The notes beneath the pieces were generated by a model that was not told where the DNA came from, made no database searches, and saw only the letters and a list, made by a program, of their open reading frames with translations. A stretch of 7,456 nucleotides of DNA from VBDM01 sp049663805. GTDB lineage: Bacteria > Pseudomonadota > Gammaproteobacteria > Burkholderiales > SG8-39. Both the position numbers and the translations under genes were made by a program. Where the stretch lies: NCBI GenBank assembly GCA_049663805.1, contig JBATEB010000223.1:1-7456 (forward strand), written 5' to 3'. Positions 1 to 5,822 of the stretch are shown here, one piece after another. Position 1 is the first letter of the stretch. The number at the start of each line of letters is the position of its first letter.

Positions 1-173
1 ACGCTGCCGACGACGACGTGGCCGATCGACGCGGGATCGATCCTGGCGCGGGAAACGGCCTCCCTGATGCAGAGCGCGCCGAGCCTGGTCGGGGCGACGT
101 CCTTGAGCGAGCCGCCATAGCCGCCGATCGCGGTGCGGACTCCGCTTGCCACCACTACTTCACGTTGAGCCAT
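1..173 (-). CDS. Thiolase (acetyl-CoA C-acyltransferase, BktB/PhaA-like), N-terminal part
   Basis: The first 57 residues of a thiolase; the gene runs off the low-coordinate edge. It begins MAQREVVVASGVRTAIGGYG and continues GSLKDVAPTRLGAL, the conserved start of type II (biosynthetic) thiolases. By memory it is closer to the beta-ketothiolase BktB than to classical PhaA. Members of this family condense two acyl-CoAs to a 3-ketoacyl-CoA, the first step of PHA synthesis, or run in reverse in fatty-acid breakdown. The nucleophilic Cys near residue 90 and the C-terminal Cys/His lie outside the window, so activity cannot be judged. The ATG at 171-173 has a good ribosome site, GGAGA, 5 nt upstream. 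The gene follows rimO after a 90-bp gap, on the same strand as the pha genes. A PHA role is inferred from this context; a general fatty-acid thiolase remains possible. Confidence 0.9.
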   Translation of the reverse strand, partial: MAQREVVVASGVRTAIGGYGGSLKDVAPTRLGALCIREAVSRARIDPASIGHVVVGS

Positions 174-200
174 GTGAGTCTCCAAATCGATTTCCGGAAA

Positions 201-232
201 ATTATCCTTCTGGGAACGATACCCGGAGTATC
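201..232 (-). promoter_or_regulatory. Candidate upstream region of the thiolase: -10-like box and inverted repeat
   Basis: On the minus strand GATAAT (201-206) matches the sigma70 -10 box at 5 of 6 positions, about 28 bp before the thiolase ATG. No convincing -35 box lies 16-18 bp upstream. A perfect 5-bp inverted repeat, GATAC-CCGGA-GTATC (218-232), sits just upstream of that box where an activator or repressor could bind. Both are short and could be chance. They are recorded because the 90-bp gap and a strong ribosome site suggest that the thiolase may be transcribed independently of rimO. Confidence 0.25.
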
Positions 233-234
233 TG

Positions 235-285
235 CCGTGCCGGCAGCGGCTCCTTCGCTTCGCTCAGGATGACGCCGCAGCACGG
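235..285. repeat. Likely dispersed repeat (CCTGAGCGAAGCGAAGG type) within an imperfect inverted repeat
   Basis: The core at 252-273 reads CCTTCGCTTCGCTCAGGAT followed by GAC on the plus strand. From memory, this resembles a short intergenic repeat found in many copies in diverse environmental bacterial genomes (TCATCCTGAGCGAAGCGAAG and variants). Flanking arms are complementary: CCGTGC (235-240) with GCACGG (280-285), and GCGGC (246-250) with GCCGC (274-278), so the unit could fold as a long imperfect hairpin. There is no T-run, so it is not a canonical intrinsic terminator. It covers the last codons and stop of rimO. Only one copy is present in this window, so the repeat identity rests on recall. 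Confidence 0.55.
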
Positions 286-1643
286 GACGCCATCCTGGGT
301 GCTTTCGGGTGCATCAATCGACCCCACAGATCGTGCGTATCGGATCGCGTCACCTTCACCCGCGCCCAATCTCCGGGGGCGAGTCCCTCGCCGCCCGCGA
401 CATGCACCACGCCGTCGATTTCCGGGGCGTCGGCGGCCGAACGCCCGATCGCGCCTTGCGCGGTCACCTGATCCACCAATACCTCGAGGGTCTTTCCTAT
501 TCTGCGCCTGAGGCGCCGCTCGCTGATTTCCTGCTGAAGCCGCATCAGCCGCGCGCGGCGTTCCTCGCGGACTTCGACGGGCAGCGCTCCGGGAAGTTCG
601 TTCGCCCCCGCGCCTTCCACCGGGGAATAGGCGAAGCATCCCACCCGATCGAGCTCCGCCTGCTGGAGGAAATCGAGCAGTTCGCGGAATTCCCCCTCGG
701 TTTCACCGGGGAAACCCGCGATGAAGGTGCTGCGAATCGTGATATCCGGGCAGATCCTGCGCCAGGCGCGGATGCGCCCCAGGTTGTCCTCGCCGCTGGC
801 CGGGCGCTTCATGAGCTTGAGGATGCGGCGGCTGGCATGCTGGAACGGAACGTCGATATAGGGAAGGATTCTTTTCTCGGCCATGAGCGGAATCACGTCG
901 TCGACGTGCGGATAGGGATAAACGTAGTGCAGCCGCACCCAGGCGCCGTCGGCGGCGTCCCGTCCCGCGAGCTCACCCAGCGCCGCGGCCAGATCGAGCA
1001 TGCGGGTTGCGAGCGGCCGCCCGCCCCAGAAGCCGGTGCGGTACTTGAGGTCGACCCCGTAGGCGCTCGTATCCTGCGAGATCACCAGCAGCTCCTTGAC
1101 GCCCGCGTCGAGGAGATTTTCGGCTTCCTTCATCACCTCCCCGATCGGCCGGCTGACCAGATCGCCGCGCAGCGCCGGGATGATGCAGAAGCTGCAGCGG
1201 TGGTTGCAGCCTTCGGAGATCTTGAGATAGGCGTAGTGGCGCGGAGTCAGCTTGATCCCCTGCGGCGGGACCAGGTCGGCAAACGGCTCGTGCGCCCTGG
1301 GCAGGTGTTGATGCACCGCCGCCATCACTTCCTCGAGGGCGTGCGGGCCGGTGACGGCGAGCACGTTCGGGTGCGTCTTGCGGACCAGGTCGCCCCTGGC
1401 GCCGAGGCAGCCGGTGACGATGACGCGGCCGTTCTCGGCCAGCGCCTCGCCGACGGCCTCGAGCGATTCTTCGACGGCGGACTCGATGAACCCGCACGTA
1501 TTGACGACGACGAGGTCGGCTCCCTGGTACGAAGGAGCGACGGCGTAGCCCTCCGCGCGCAGGCGGGTGAGGATGCCTTCCGAGTCGACCAGCGCCTTGG
1601 GGCAGCCGAGCGAAACGAAGCCGACTTTCGGCGCTGCGCTCAT
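264..1643 (-). CDS. rimO: Ribosomal protein S12 methylthiotransferase RimO
   Basis: 459 residues. RimO is a cytosolic radical-SAM enzyme with two [4Fe-4S] clusters that methylthiolates a conserved aspartate of ribosomal protein S12. The N-terminal UPF0004 domain starts KVGFVSLGCPKALVDSE and has the three cluster ligands Cys14, Cys50 (VVNTCGF) and Cys79 (VTGCLGARGD). The radical-SAM motif CNHRCSFC supplies Cys146, Cys150 and Cys153. Also present are the RimO-typical SEGCNHRCSFCIIP and LPYIDVPFQHA, and a C-terminal TRAM domain at about 380-443 ending in DLWG. S12 specificity, rather than the tRNA-modifying relative MiaB, is inferred from the SLGCPKALVDSE start. The ATG at 1641-1643 is the only start that keeps the whole N-terminus without running into phaR; its ribosome site is weak. 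It lies 31 bp after phaR with no terminator, so co-transcription is likely. The last 15 or so residues are a nonconserved tail running into a repeat that supplies the stop codon. Confidence 0.96.
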   Translation of the reverse strand: MSAAPKVGFVSLGCPKALVDSEGILTRLRAEGYAVAPSYQGADLVVVNTCGFIESAVEESLEAVGEALAENGRVIVTGCLGARGDLVRKTHPNVLAVTGPHALEEVMAAVHQHLPRAHEPFADLVPPQGIKLTPRHYAYLKISEGCNHRCSFCIIPALRGDLVSRPIGEVMKEAENLLDAGVKELLVISQDTSAYGVDLKYRTGFWGGRPLATRMLDLAAALGELAGRDAADGAWVRLHYVYPYPHVDDVIPLMAEKRILPYIDVPFQHASRRILKLMKRPASGEDNLGRIRAWRRICPDITIRSTFIAGFPGETEGEFRELLDFLQQAELDRVGCFAYSPVEGAGANELPGALPVEVREERRARLMRLQQEISERRLRRRIGKTLEVLVDQVTAQGAIGRSAADAPEIDGVVHVAGGEGLAPGDWARVKVTRSDTHDLWGRLMHPKAPRMASRAAASS

Positions 1644-1674
1644 ACGCCCGTCAAAGCGGTAGGGTTCGGGACTC

Positions 1675-2292
1675 TCAGGATTTCTTCTCGTCGTCCGGCG
1701 TCTCGTCGGCGCGCGTCTGGGGTGAGGCGCCGGGTTGCGCGCCTGATCCGGGCGTGCCGGGAAACCCCGGGAAAGTGAAGCCGGAGAACATGTTGCGCGT
1801 CTGGTTCTGCAGCTGTTCCTGCATCTGCAGGAACACGTTGCGGCTCTGGTCCATGTAGGCCGAAAGCAGTCCCTGCACCGCCGGCCCCTGGAAGCCCATG
1901 AATTGCTTCCACAGGTCTTCGTTGACCTTGGCGGGCTCGCCGTAGAGCTTCTGCGACTGCTCCTGCATGCGCTTCTGGATTTCCCCGAACAATTGCATGT
2001 TGCGCTCGAGGTAGCTCCCGAGCATCCCCTGCATGGTATTGCCGTAGCAGCGGATGAACTGCGTGAGAATATCGGAGGAGAACATCGGCGCGCCGGCGCT
2101 TTCCTCCTCCAGGATGATCTGCAGCAGGATCGAGCGGGTGAGGTCTTCGCCCGACTTGGCATCGACGACCTGGAACTCTTCCCCCTGCACCACCAGGTTC
2201 TTGACGTCGACCAGCGTGATGTAGGTGCTCGTCCTGGTGTCGTAGAGGCGGCGGTTGGGATACTTCTTGATCAGGCGGATAGGGTCGGCCAT
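1675..2292 (-). CDS. phaR: Polyhydroxyalkanoate synthesis repressor PhaR
   Basis: 205 residues. PhaR is a transcriptional repressor that senses PHA: with no polymer it binds pha and phasin promoters and its own gene, and nascent granules titrate it off. Residues 4-65 carry the PHB/PHA accumulation regulator DNA-binding domain, with the signature IRLIKKYPNRRLYDT and the continuation YITLVDVKNLV. Residues about 69-110 and 125-165 form the two PHB_acc repeats, rich in Gln, Met and aromatic residues (QFIRCYGNTMQGMLGSYLE), thought to be the polymer-binding part. The tail from about 170 is Gly/Pro-rich and ends in charged residues, a usual disordered end. ATG at 2290-2292 follows AAGG at a 6-nt spacing. 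It is downstream of phaB and upstream of rimO, with its own candidate promoter and operator in the 67-bp gap. Length and sequence fit the beta-proteobacterial family well. Confidence 0.96.
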   Translation of the reverse strand: MADPIRLIKKYPNRRLYDTRTSTYITLVDVKNLVVQGEEFQVVDAKSGEDLTRSILLQIILEEESAGAPMFSSDILTQFIRCYGNTMQGMLGSYLERNMQLFGEIQKRMQEQSQKLYGEPAKVNEDLWKQFMGFQGPAVQGLLSAYMDQSRNVFLQMQEQLQNQTRNMFSGFTFPGFPGTPGSGAQPGASPQTRADETPDDEKKS

Positions 2293-2302
2293 GGGTGACC
2301 TT

Positions 2303-2316
2303 GCCTGCGGTCAGGC
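2303..2316 (-). promoter_or_regulatory. Small hairpin in the phaR leader, abutting the ribosome site
   Basis: On the minus strand GCCTG-ACCG-CAGGC forms a perfect 5-bp stem with a 4-nt loop. It is followed directly by AAGG, the presumed Shine-Dalgarno sequence of phaR, 6 nt before ATG. A stem this close to the ribosome site could lower initiation, in keeping with low repressor levels. It is short, so function is only a suggestion. Confidence 0.3.
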
Positions 2317-2321
2317 GTTGT

Positions 2322-2363
2322 TGCAATGCCACATGATACGGGAGTTCCGCTGATCATGTTCAA
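2322..2363 (-). promoter_or_regulatory. Candidate phaR promoter with PhaR-type operator
   Basis: On the minus strand TATCAT (2333-2338) matches the -10 box at 5 of 6. TGAACA (2357-2362) is a weak -35 (4 of 6) at an 18-bp spacing, overlapping the end of phaB. Just downstream of the -10 box, over the expected start of transcription, the plus strand reads TGCAATGCC (2322-2330), one base from the TGCA-N-TGCA palindrome seen in the phaC promoter. PhaR proteins bind TGC-rich palindromic sites and commonly repress their own gene, so an autoregulatory operator is a reasonable inference. No binding evidence exists here. Confidence 0.45.
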
Positions 2364-3103
2364 GCCATGTGCTGCCCGCCGTTGATGGCGATATTCGCGC
2401 CGTTGACGAAGGCGGCCTCCTCCGAGCACAGGTAGATGATCAGCCCGGCGACTTCCTCCGGTTTGCCCAACCGGCCGACGGGGATCTGCGGCAGGATTTT
2501 CGAGTCGAGGATTTCCTTCGGGATCGCGGTCACCATCTTGGTGCCGATGTAACCGGGGGAGATGGTATTCACGGTTACACCCTTCTTCGCGACTTCGAGG
2601 GCGAGCGACTTGGTGAAGCCGTGCATGCCGGCCTTGGCGGCCGCGTAATTGGTCTGGCCGAACGCGCCCTTCGAGCCGTTTACGGACGACACGTTGATCA
2701 CCCGGCCCCAGCCGCGATCGACCATCCCGTCGCACACCTGCTTGGTCATGTTGAATACGGAGTCGAGGTTGGTGTGAAGAACCGCGTCCCAGTCGCCCTT
2801 GGTCATCCTTCGGAAGGTCATGTCGCGCGTGATGCCGGCGTTGTTGACCAGGATGTCCACGGCGCCCAGGTCCCGGGCCAGGTTCTCCACGCAAACCCTG
2901 CACGACTCGAAATCGGCCACGTCGCAGACGTAGGCGCTGAAATCGTAGCCGCGCGACTTCATTTCGGCGATCCACCGGGACGATGTCTTGTTGGAAGGCG
3001 AACAGGTGACGGCCACCCGGTATCCTGCGTCGGCCATCTTGGTGCTGATGGTCTCGCCCAGTCCCCCCATCCCCCCGGTGATCAGCGCCAAACGCGTTGC
3101 CAT
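2360..3103 (-). CDS. phaB: Acetoacetyl-CoA reductase PhaB (second copy)
   Basis: 247 residues, the usual PhaB length. It is a cytosolic short-chain dehydrogenase that reduces acetoacetyl-CoA to (R)-3-hydroxybutyryl-CoA, the PHA synthase substrate. The nucleotide-binding TGGMGGLG is at 9-16, NNAG at 87-90, and the catalytic residues are Asn112, Ser140, Tyr153 and Lys157 (YAAAK). PhaB-specific stretches are present: NNAGITRD, RGWGRVINVSSVNG, FGQTNY, GVTVNTISPGY and the C-terminal NGGQHMA. The ATG at 3101-3103 has a strong ribosome site (GGGAGG, about 4 nt upstream). It lies 88 bp downstream of the other phaB. The two are about 55% identical by hand alignment, so this is an old duplication or separate acquisition. 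The cofactor loop after the second beta-strand reads CSPSNKTSSRW, unlike CGPNSPRREKW of the NADPH-dependent Cupriavidus enzyme. FabG-like activity on acyl-ACP cannot be excluded but is less likely in this context. Confidence 0.93.
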   Translation of the reverse strand: MATRLALITGGMGGLGETISTKMADAGYRVAVTCSPSNKTSSRWIAEMKSRGYDFSAYVCDVADFESCRVCVENLARDLGAVDILVNNAGITRDMTFRRMTKGDWDAVLHTNLDSVFNMTKQVCDGMVDRGWGRVINVSSVNGSKGAFGQTNYAAAKAGMHGFTKSLALEVAKKGVTVNTISPGYIGTKMVTAIPKEILDSKILPQIPVGRLGKPEEVAGLIIYLCSEEAAFVNGANIAINGGQHMA

Positions 3104-3152
3104 GCCCCCTCCCTGCGTCCTCGATTGAGGCGCACTCCGATTGTCCCTTCGA

Positions 3153-3189
3153 ATTATTGCACCAAATCGGCCGAGCCCGGCCCCCGGGG
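3153..3189 (-). terminator. GC-rich hairpins between the two phaB genes, possible weak terminator or processing site
   Basis: Just after the upstream phaB stop codon, the minus strand has the palindrome CCCCGGGG (3182-3189). It then has GGCCG-GGCT-CGGCC, a perfect 5-bp stem (3169-3182), followed by GATTT, a very short T-run. Beyond it AATAAT (3153-3158) resembles a -10 box but has no partner -35, and a TGCA half-site touches it (3158-3161). A partial terminator or mRNA-processing element that lowers expression of the second phaB is possible; a strong intrinsic terminator is not supported. Confidence 0.25.
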
Positions 3190-3191
3190 CG

Positions 3192-4007
3192 CTAGGCCAT
3201 GTGCAGACCGCCGTTGATGGAGATATTCGCCCCGGTGATGTAGCTCGCCTCTTCCGAGGACAGATACGCTACCAGGCCCGCGATCTCTTCGGGCTGCGCC
3301 AGCCGCCCCATCGGAATCTGTCCGACGATCGACGCCAGAATCTCCGACTTCATTGCCTTGACCATGTCGGTCTCGACGTAGCCGGGAGAGATGGTGTTGA
3401 CCGTCACGCCGTTCTTCACGACCTCCTGCGCGAGCGCTTTCGAAAACCCGTGCATGCCCGCCTTCGCCGCCGAGTAGTTGGTCTGGCCGAACTGCCCTTT
3501 CAGGGCGTTGACGGAGGAGATGTTGATGATCCGCCCCCAGCCGCGCTCGGCCATTCCTTCCACGACCTGACGCGTCACGTTGAAGACGCTGTTCAGATTG
3601 GTGTTGATGACTGCGTACCAGTCGCCGGGCAGCATGCGCTTGAAAACGCCGTCGCGCGTAATTCCGGCGTTGTTGACCAGGATGTCCACCGATCCGATCA
3701 CCGAGGCAATCCGGTAGAACATCGCAGCGCAGGATTCGTATTCATCGACATCGCCCTCGGCGGCGTAGACCTGCAGGCCCTCGCCGCGCATCGCCGCGAG
3801 CCATTCGTCCTTTCTTTCGTAGCCGGGCAGGCAACCGGCGACGACTTTCGCGCCGGTCCGCGCAAGGCGGCGGCACACTGCGGTTCCGATCCCGCCCATC
3901 CCCCCGCTCACGAAGGCGATGCGCTGCCTGAGGGATTTTCCTTCTTCCGGGGAGGACTGCGCTCCCGGGCGGGTAAGGTTGCCTTTGGCTGCGGTCGCGG
4001 TTGTCAT
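3192..4007 (-). CDS. phaB: Acetoacetyl-CoA reductase PhaB (first copy, N-terminally extended)
   Basis: 271 residues. Short-chain dehydrogenase of the PhaB group with the same reaction as its downstream paralogue. The nucleotide motif SGGMGGIG is at 34-41, NNAG at 112-115, and the catalytic Ser165, Tyr178 and Lys182 (YSAAK) are intact. RGWGRIINISSVN, FGQTNYSAAKAG and the C-terminal NGGLHMA closely follow Cupriavidus PhaB, which starts at the equivalent of residue 26 here. The first 25 residues (MTTATAAKGNLTRPGAQSSP, then EEGKS) are therefore an extension, rich in Ala, Ser, Thr and Pro; it is not a signal peptide. No ATG, GTG or TTG lies at the family start point, so the extension seems real. 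ATG at 4005-4007 follows GGGAG at a rather long spacing and sits 7 nt after the phaC stop, implying co-transcription and probably coupled translation. The cofactor loop reads CLPGYERKDEW. Confidence 0.92.
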   Translation of the reverse strand: MTTATAAKGNLTRPGAQSSPEEGKSLRQRIAFVSGGMGGIGTAVCRRLARTGAKVVAGCLPGYERKDEWLAAMRGEGLQVYAAEGDVDEYESCAAMFYRIASVIGSVDILVNNAGITRDGVFKRMLPGDWYAVINTNLNSVFNVTRQVVEGMAERGWGRIINISSVNALKGQFGQTNYSAAKAGMHGFSKALAQEVVKNGVTVNTISPGYVETDMVKAMKSEILASIVGQIPMGRLAQPEEIAGLVAYLSSEEASYITGANISINGGLHMA

Positions 4008-4014
4008 GATTCGA

Positions 4015-5787
4015 TCAACTCCCTGTGGTTGTCCGGTCCGTCGCGCCGGGCACAACGGTCCCTTTTTGCCGCGCCGCGGGTTGCTTCACGTAGCGCCCGG
4101 GCGCCGGCTCGATCGGTCTGAATTTCGCGCCGCCCGGGCGCGCGCGCGCCTTGACGCGCCTGCCGCCGGAACGCGCGAGCCATTCGCTCCAGTCGCTCCA
4201 CCAGCTTCCCGTTTTTTCCGTTGCGGCGGCGAGCCACGCCTCCGGGTCCGCTTTCAGCTCGTCGGAGCTCCAGTAGCTGCGCTTGCCTTTCGACGCGGGA
4301 TTGACGATTCCCGCGATGTGTCCGCTCGCGCCGAGCACGAAGCGCATTTCGCCGCATAAAAGCTGCGTGGTCCGATAGGCGGTGCGCCACGGCACGATAT
4401 GATCCTCGCGCGTCGCGAGCACGTACGCCGGAACGGTCACCTTGCCGAGGTCCACCGGCGTTCCCAGCACGGAAGTCTTCCCCGGGTCGCTGAGCGCGTT
4501 TTCGAGATAGGTGTTGCGCACGTACCAGCAGTACATCGGGCCGGGCAGGTTGGTCGAATCCGCGTTCCAGTGGAGGATGTCGAACGCGTCGGGCGACTTG
4601 CCCTTGAGATAATTGTTGACGACGTACGACCACACCAGGTCGTTCGCGCGCAGCGCCGAGAACAGGAGCGCGAGATCCCGCCCGGGCATGATTCCGCCCT
4701 TGCCGATCGCCGCCTCGCGCTGCGCCACGCTCGACTCGTCGATAAACAGGCCGATCTCGCCGGTGTCGCAAAAGTCGAGCATCGAGGCGAGGAAGGTCGC
4801 GCTTTCGACGGGCTCTTTGCCCTTCGCCGCCATCACCGCGAGCGCGGCGCCGAGCATCGTTCCGCCGACACAGAAGCCGAGCGCGTTCACCTTGTCGGCG
4901 CCGGTGATCGCGCGCGCCACTTCGAGCGCCTTCAGCACCCCCTTCGAGAGGTAGTCGTCCCAGGTGAGGCTTCCGAGCTCCTCGGTGACGTTGCGCCAGG
5001 ACACCATGAACACGACGTGGCCCTGCTCCACCGCATAGCGAACCAGGGAATTCTCCGGCTGAAGGTCGAGGATGTAGTACTTGTTGATGCAGGGAGGAAT
5101 CATGACGAGCGGCCGCTTGAATACCGTGGGCGTCAGCGGCCTGTACTGGATGAGCTGAATGAGGTCGTTCTCGAAAACGACCGCGCCTTCGGTGACCGCG
5201 AGGTTCTTCCCCACCTCGAACGCGGTTTCGTCCGTGGTGGAGATGCGCCCCTTGTGCACGTCTTCGATCAGCCGCCGGACGCCCTGATTGAGACTCTCGC
5301 CCCTGGTTTCGAGCGCGAGCCTGAGCGCCTCCGGGTTGGTCGCGGCGAAGTTCGCCGGGCTCATGGCGTCGGCGAACTGGCGGGTGATGAAGCGCAGCCG
5401 CTCTTTCGAGCGCGGCTCGGCCTCGATCGCCTCGACCCAGTCACCGAGCAGGCGCGAATTGATCAGATAGCTCTGGCGCAGATAGTCGAACCAGGGATTG
5501 CGCAGCCATTCCGCCGACGAAAACCTTCGGTCGCCGCGCTCGGGCGGGGCGATCGGCGCCGCCTCCGCGCCGGCCTCCCGGGCGACCGTCGCCTGCCACA
5601 GCGCGGTGTGCTGCTGGAGGTAGCGAGCCTGGAGCGCGGAGAGCTTGCCGCTATCGACCCGGACGGACTGGAGCGATCGGGCAAATTCGGAATCGGGCGG
5701 AACACCGAGAGAACCGAGAAAATTCTTCAACAGCGCCTGGGCGGCGTCTGCGTACTGCTCGGCCGGGGATGGGGGTTCGATTGCCAC
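4015..5787 (-). CDS. phaC: Class I polyhydroxyalkanoate synthase PhaC
   Basis: 590 residues from the chosen start. PhaC polymerises (R)-3-hydroxyacyl-CoA into PHA at the granule surface. An N-terminal PhaC_N domain covers about 60-230 (MSPANFAATNPEA, DETAFEVGKNLAVTEGAVV). The alpha/beta-hydrolase domain carries the lipase-like box GFCVGG with nucleophile Cys306, Asp462 (TREDHIVPW) and His490 (GASGHIAG). Further class I hallmarks are PPCINKYYILDLQPENSLV, NNYLKG, NLPGPMYCWYVRNTYL and SWWSDWSEWL near the end. Sequence resembles Cupriavidus PhaC (589 residues) throughout, plus about 20 extra C-terminal residues after GRYVK. I chose GTG at 5785-5787 because the promoter -10 box lies upstream of it. 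The frame does extend to another GTG at 5842-5844 (609 residues), but those 19 codons use A/T third bases unlike the gene body and overlap the promoter. Neither GTG has a strong ribosome site. First gene of a phaC-phaB-phaB unit. Confidence 0.95.
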   Translation of the reverse strand: MAIEPPSPAEQYADAAQALLKNFLGSLGVPPDSEFARSLQSVRVDSGKLSALQARYLQQHTALWQATVAREAGAEAAPIAPPERGDRRFSSAEWLRNPWFDYLRQSYLINSRLLGDWVEAIEAEPRSKERLRFITRQFADAMSPANFAATNPEALRLALETRGESLNQGVRRLIEDVHKGRISTTDETAFEVGKNLAVTEGAVVFENDLIQLIQYRPLTPTVFKRPLVMIPPCINKYYILDLQPENSLVRYAVEQGHVVFMVSWRNVTEELGSLTWDDYLSKGVLKALEVARAITGADKVNALGFCVGGTMLGAALAVMAAKGKEPVESATFLASMLDFCDTGEIGLFIDESSVAQREAAIGKGGIMPGRDLALLFSALRANDLVWSYVVNNYLKGKSPDAFDILHWNADSTNLPGPMYCWYVRNTYLENALSDPGKTSVLGTPVDLGKVTVPAYVLATREDHIVPWRTAYRTTQLLCGEMRFVLGASGHIAGIVNPASKGKRSYWSSDELKADPEAWLAAATEKTGSWWSDWSEWLARSGGRRVKARARPGGAKFRPIEPAPGRYVKQPAARQKGTVVPGATDRTTTGS

Positions 5788-5822
5788 GTTTTTCCGCTCA
5801 AGACCCTGAAATAACTGGAAAG

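Noticed and set aside
309..1778. Long plus-strand open frame (489 codons) opposite rimO and phaR
   Set aside because: It is antisense to two unmistakable genes. Its translation is Arg/His/Asp/Val-rich without any recognisable domain, as expected from the complement of G/C-ending codons.
1644..2162. Upstream extension of the rimO frame into phaR (632 codons in total)
   Set aside because: The extension is an out-of-frame reading of phaR, Arg/Ser-rich, and RimO is complete from the ATG at 1643.
2360..4007. Gene conversion or recent duplication of the two phaB genes
   Set aside because: Identity is only about 55% and differences are spread through the N-terminal half. The matching stretches are the conserved catalytic and CoA-binding segments of the family, so recent exchange is not supported.
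4008..4055. 16-codon upstream extension of the first phaB
   Set aside because: It would overlap the end of phaC and has no family support; the ATG at 4007 with upstream GGGAG is preferred.
3141..4121. Plus-strand open frames opposite the two phaB genes
   Set aside because: Both cover clearly conserved short-chain dehydrogenases on the other strand. Similarity between the two shadow frames only reflects the phaB duplication.
4399..5814. Long plus-strand open frame (471 codons) opposite phaC
   Set aside because: Antisense shadow of a fully conserved PHA synthase; no family features and composition typical of a high-GC mirror frame.
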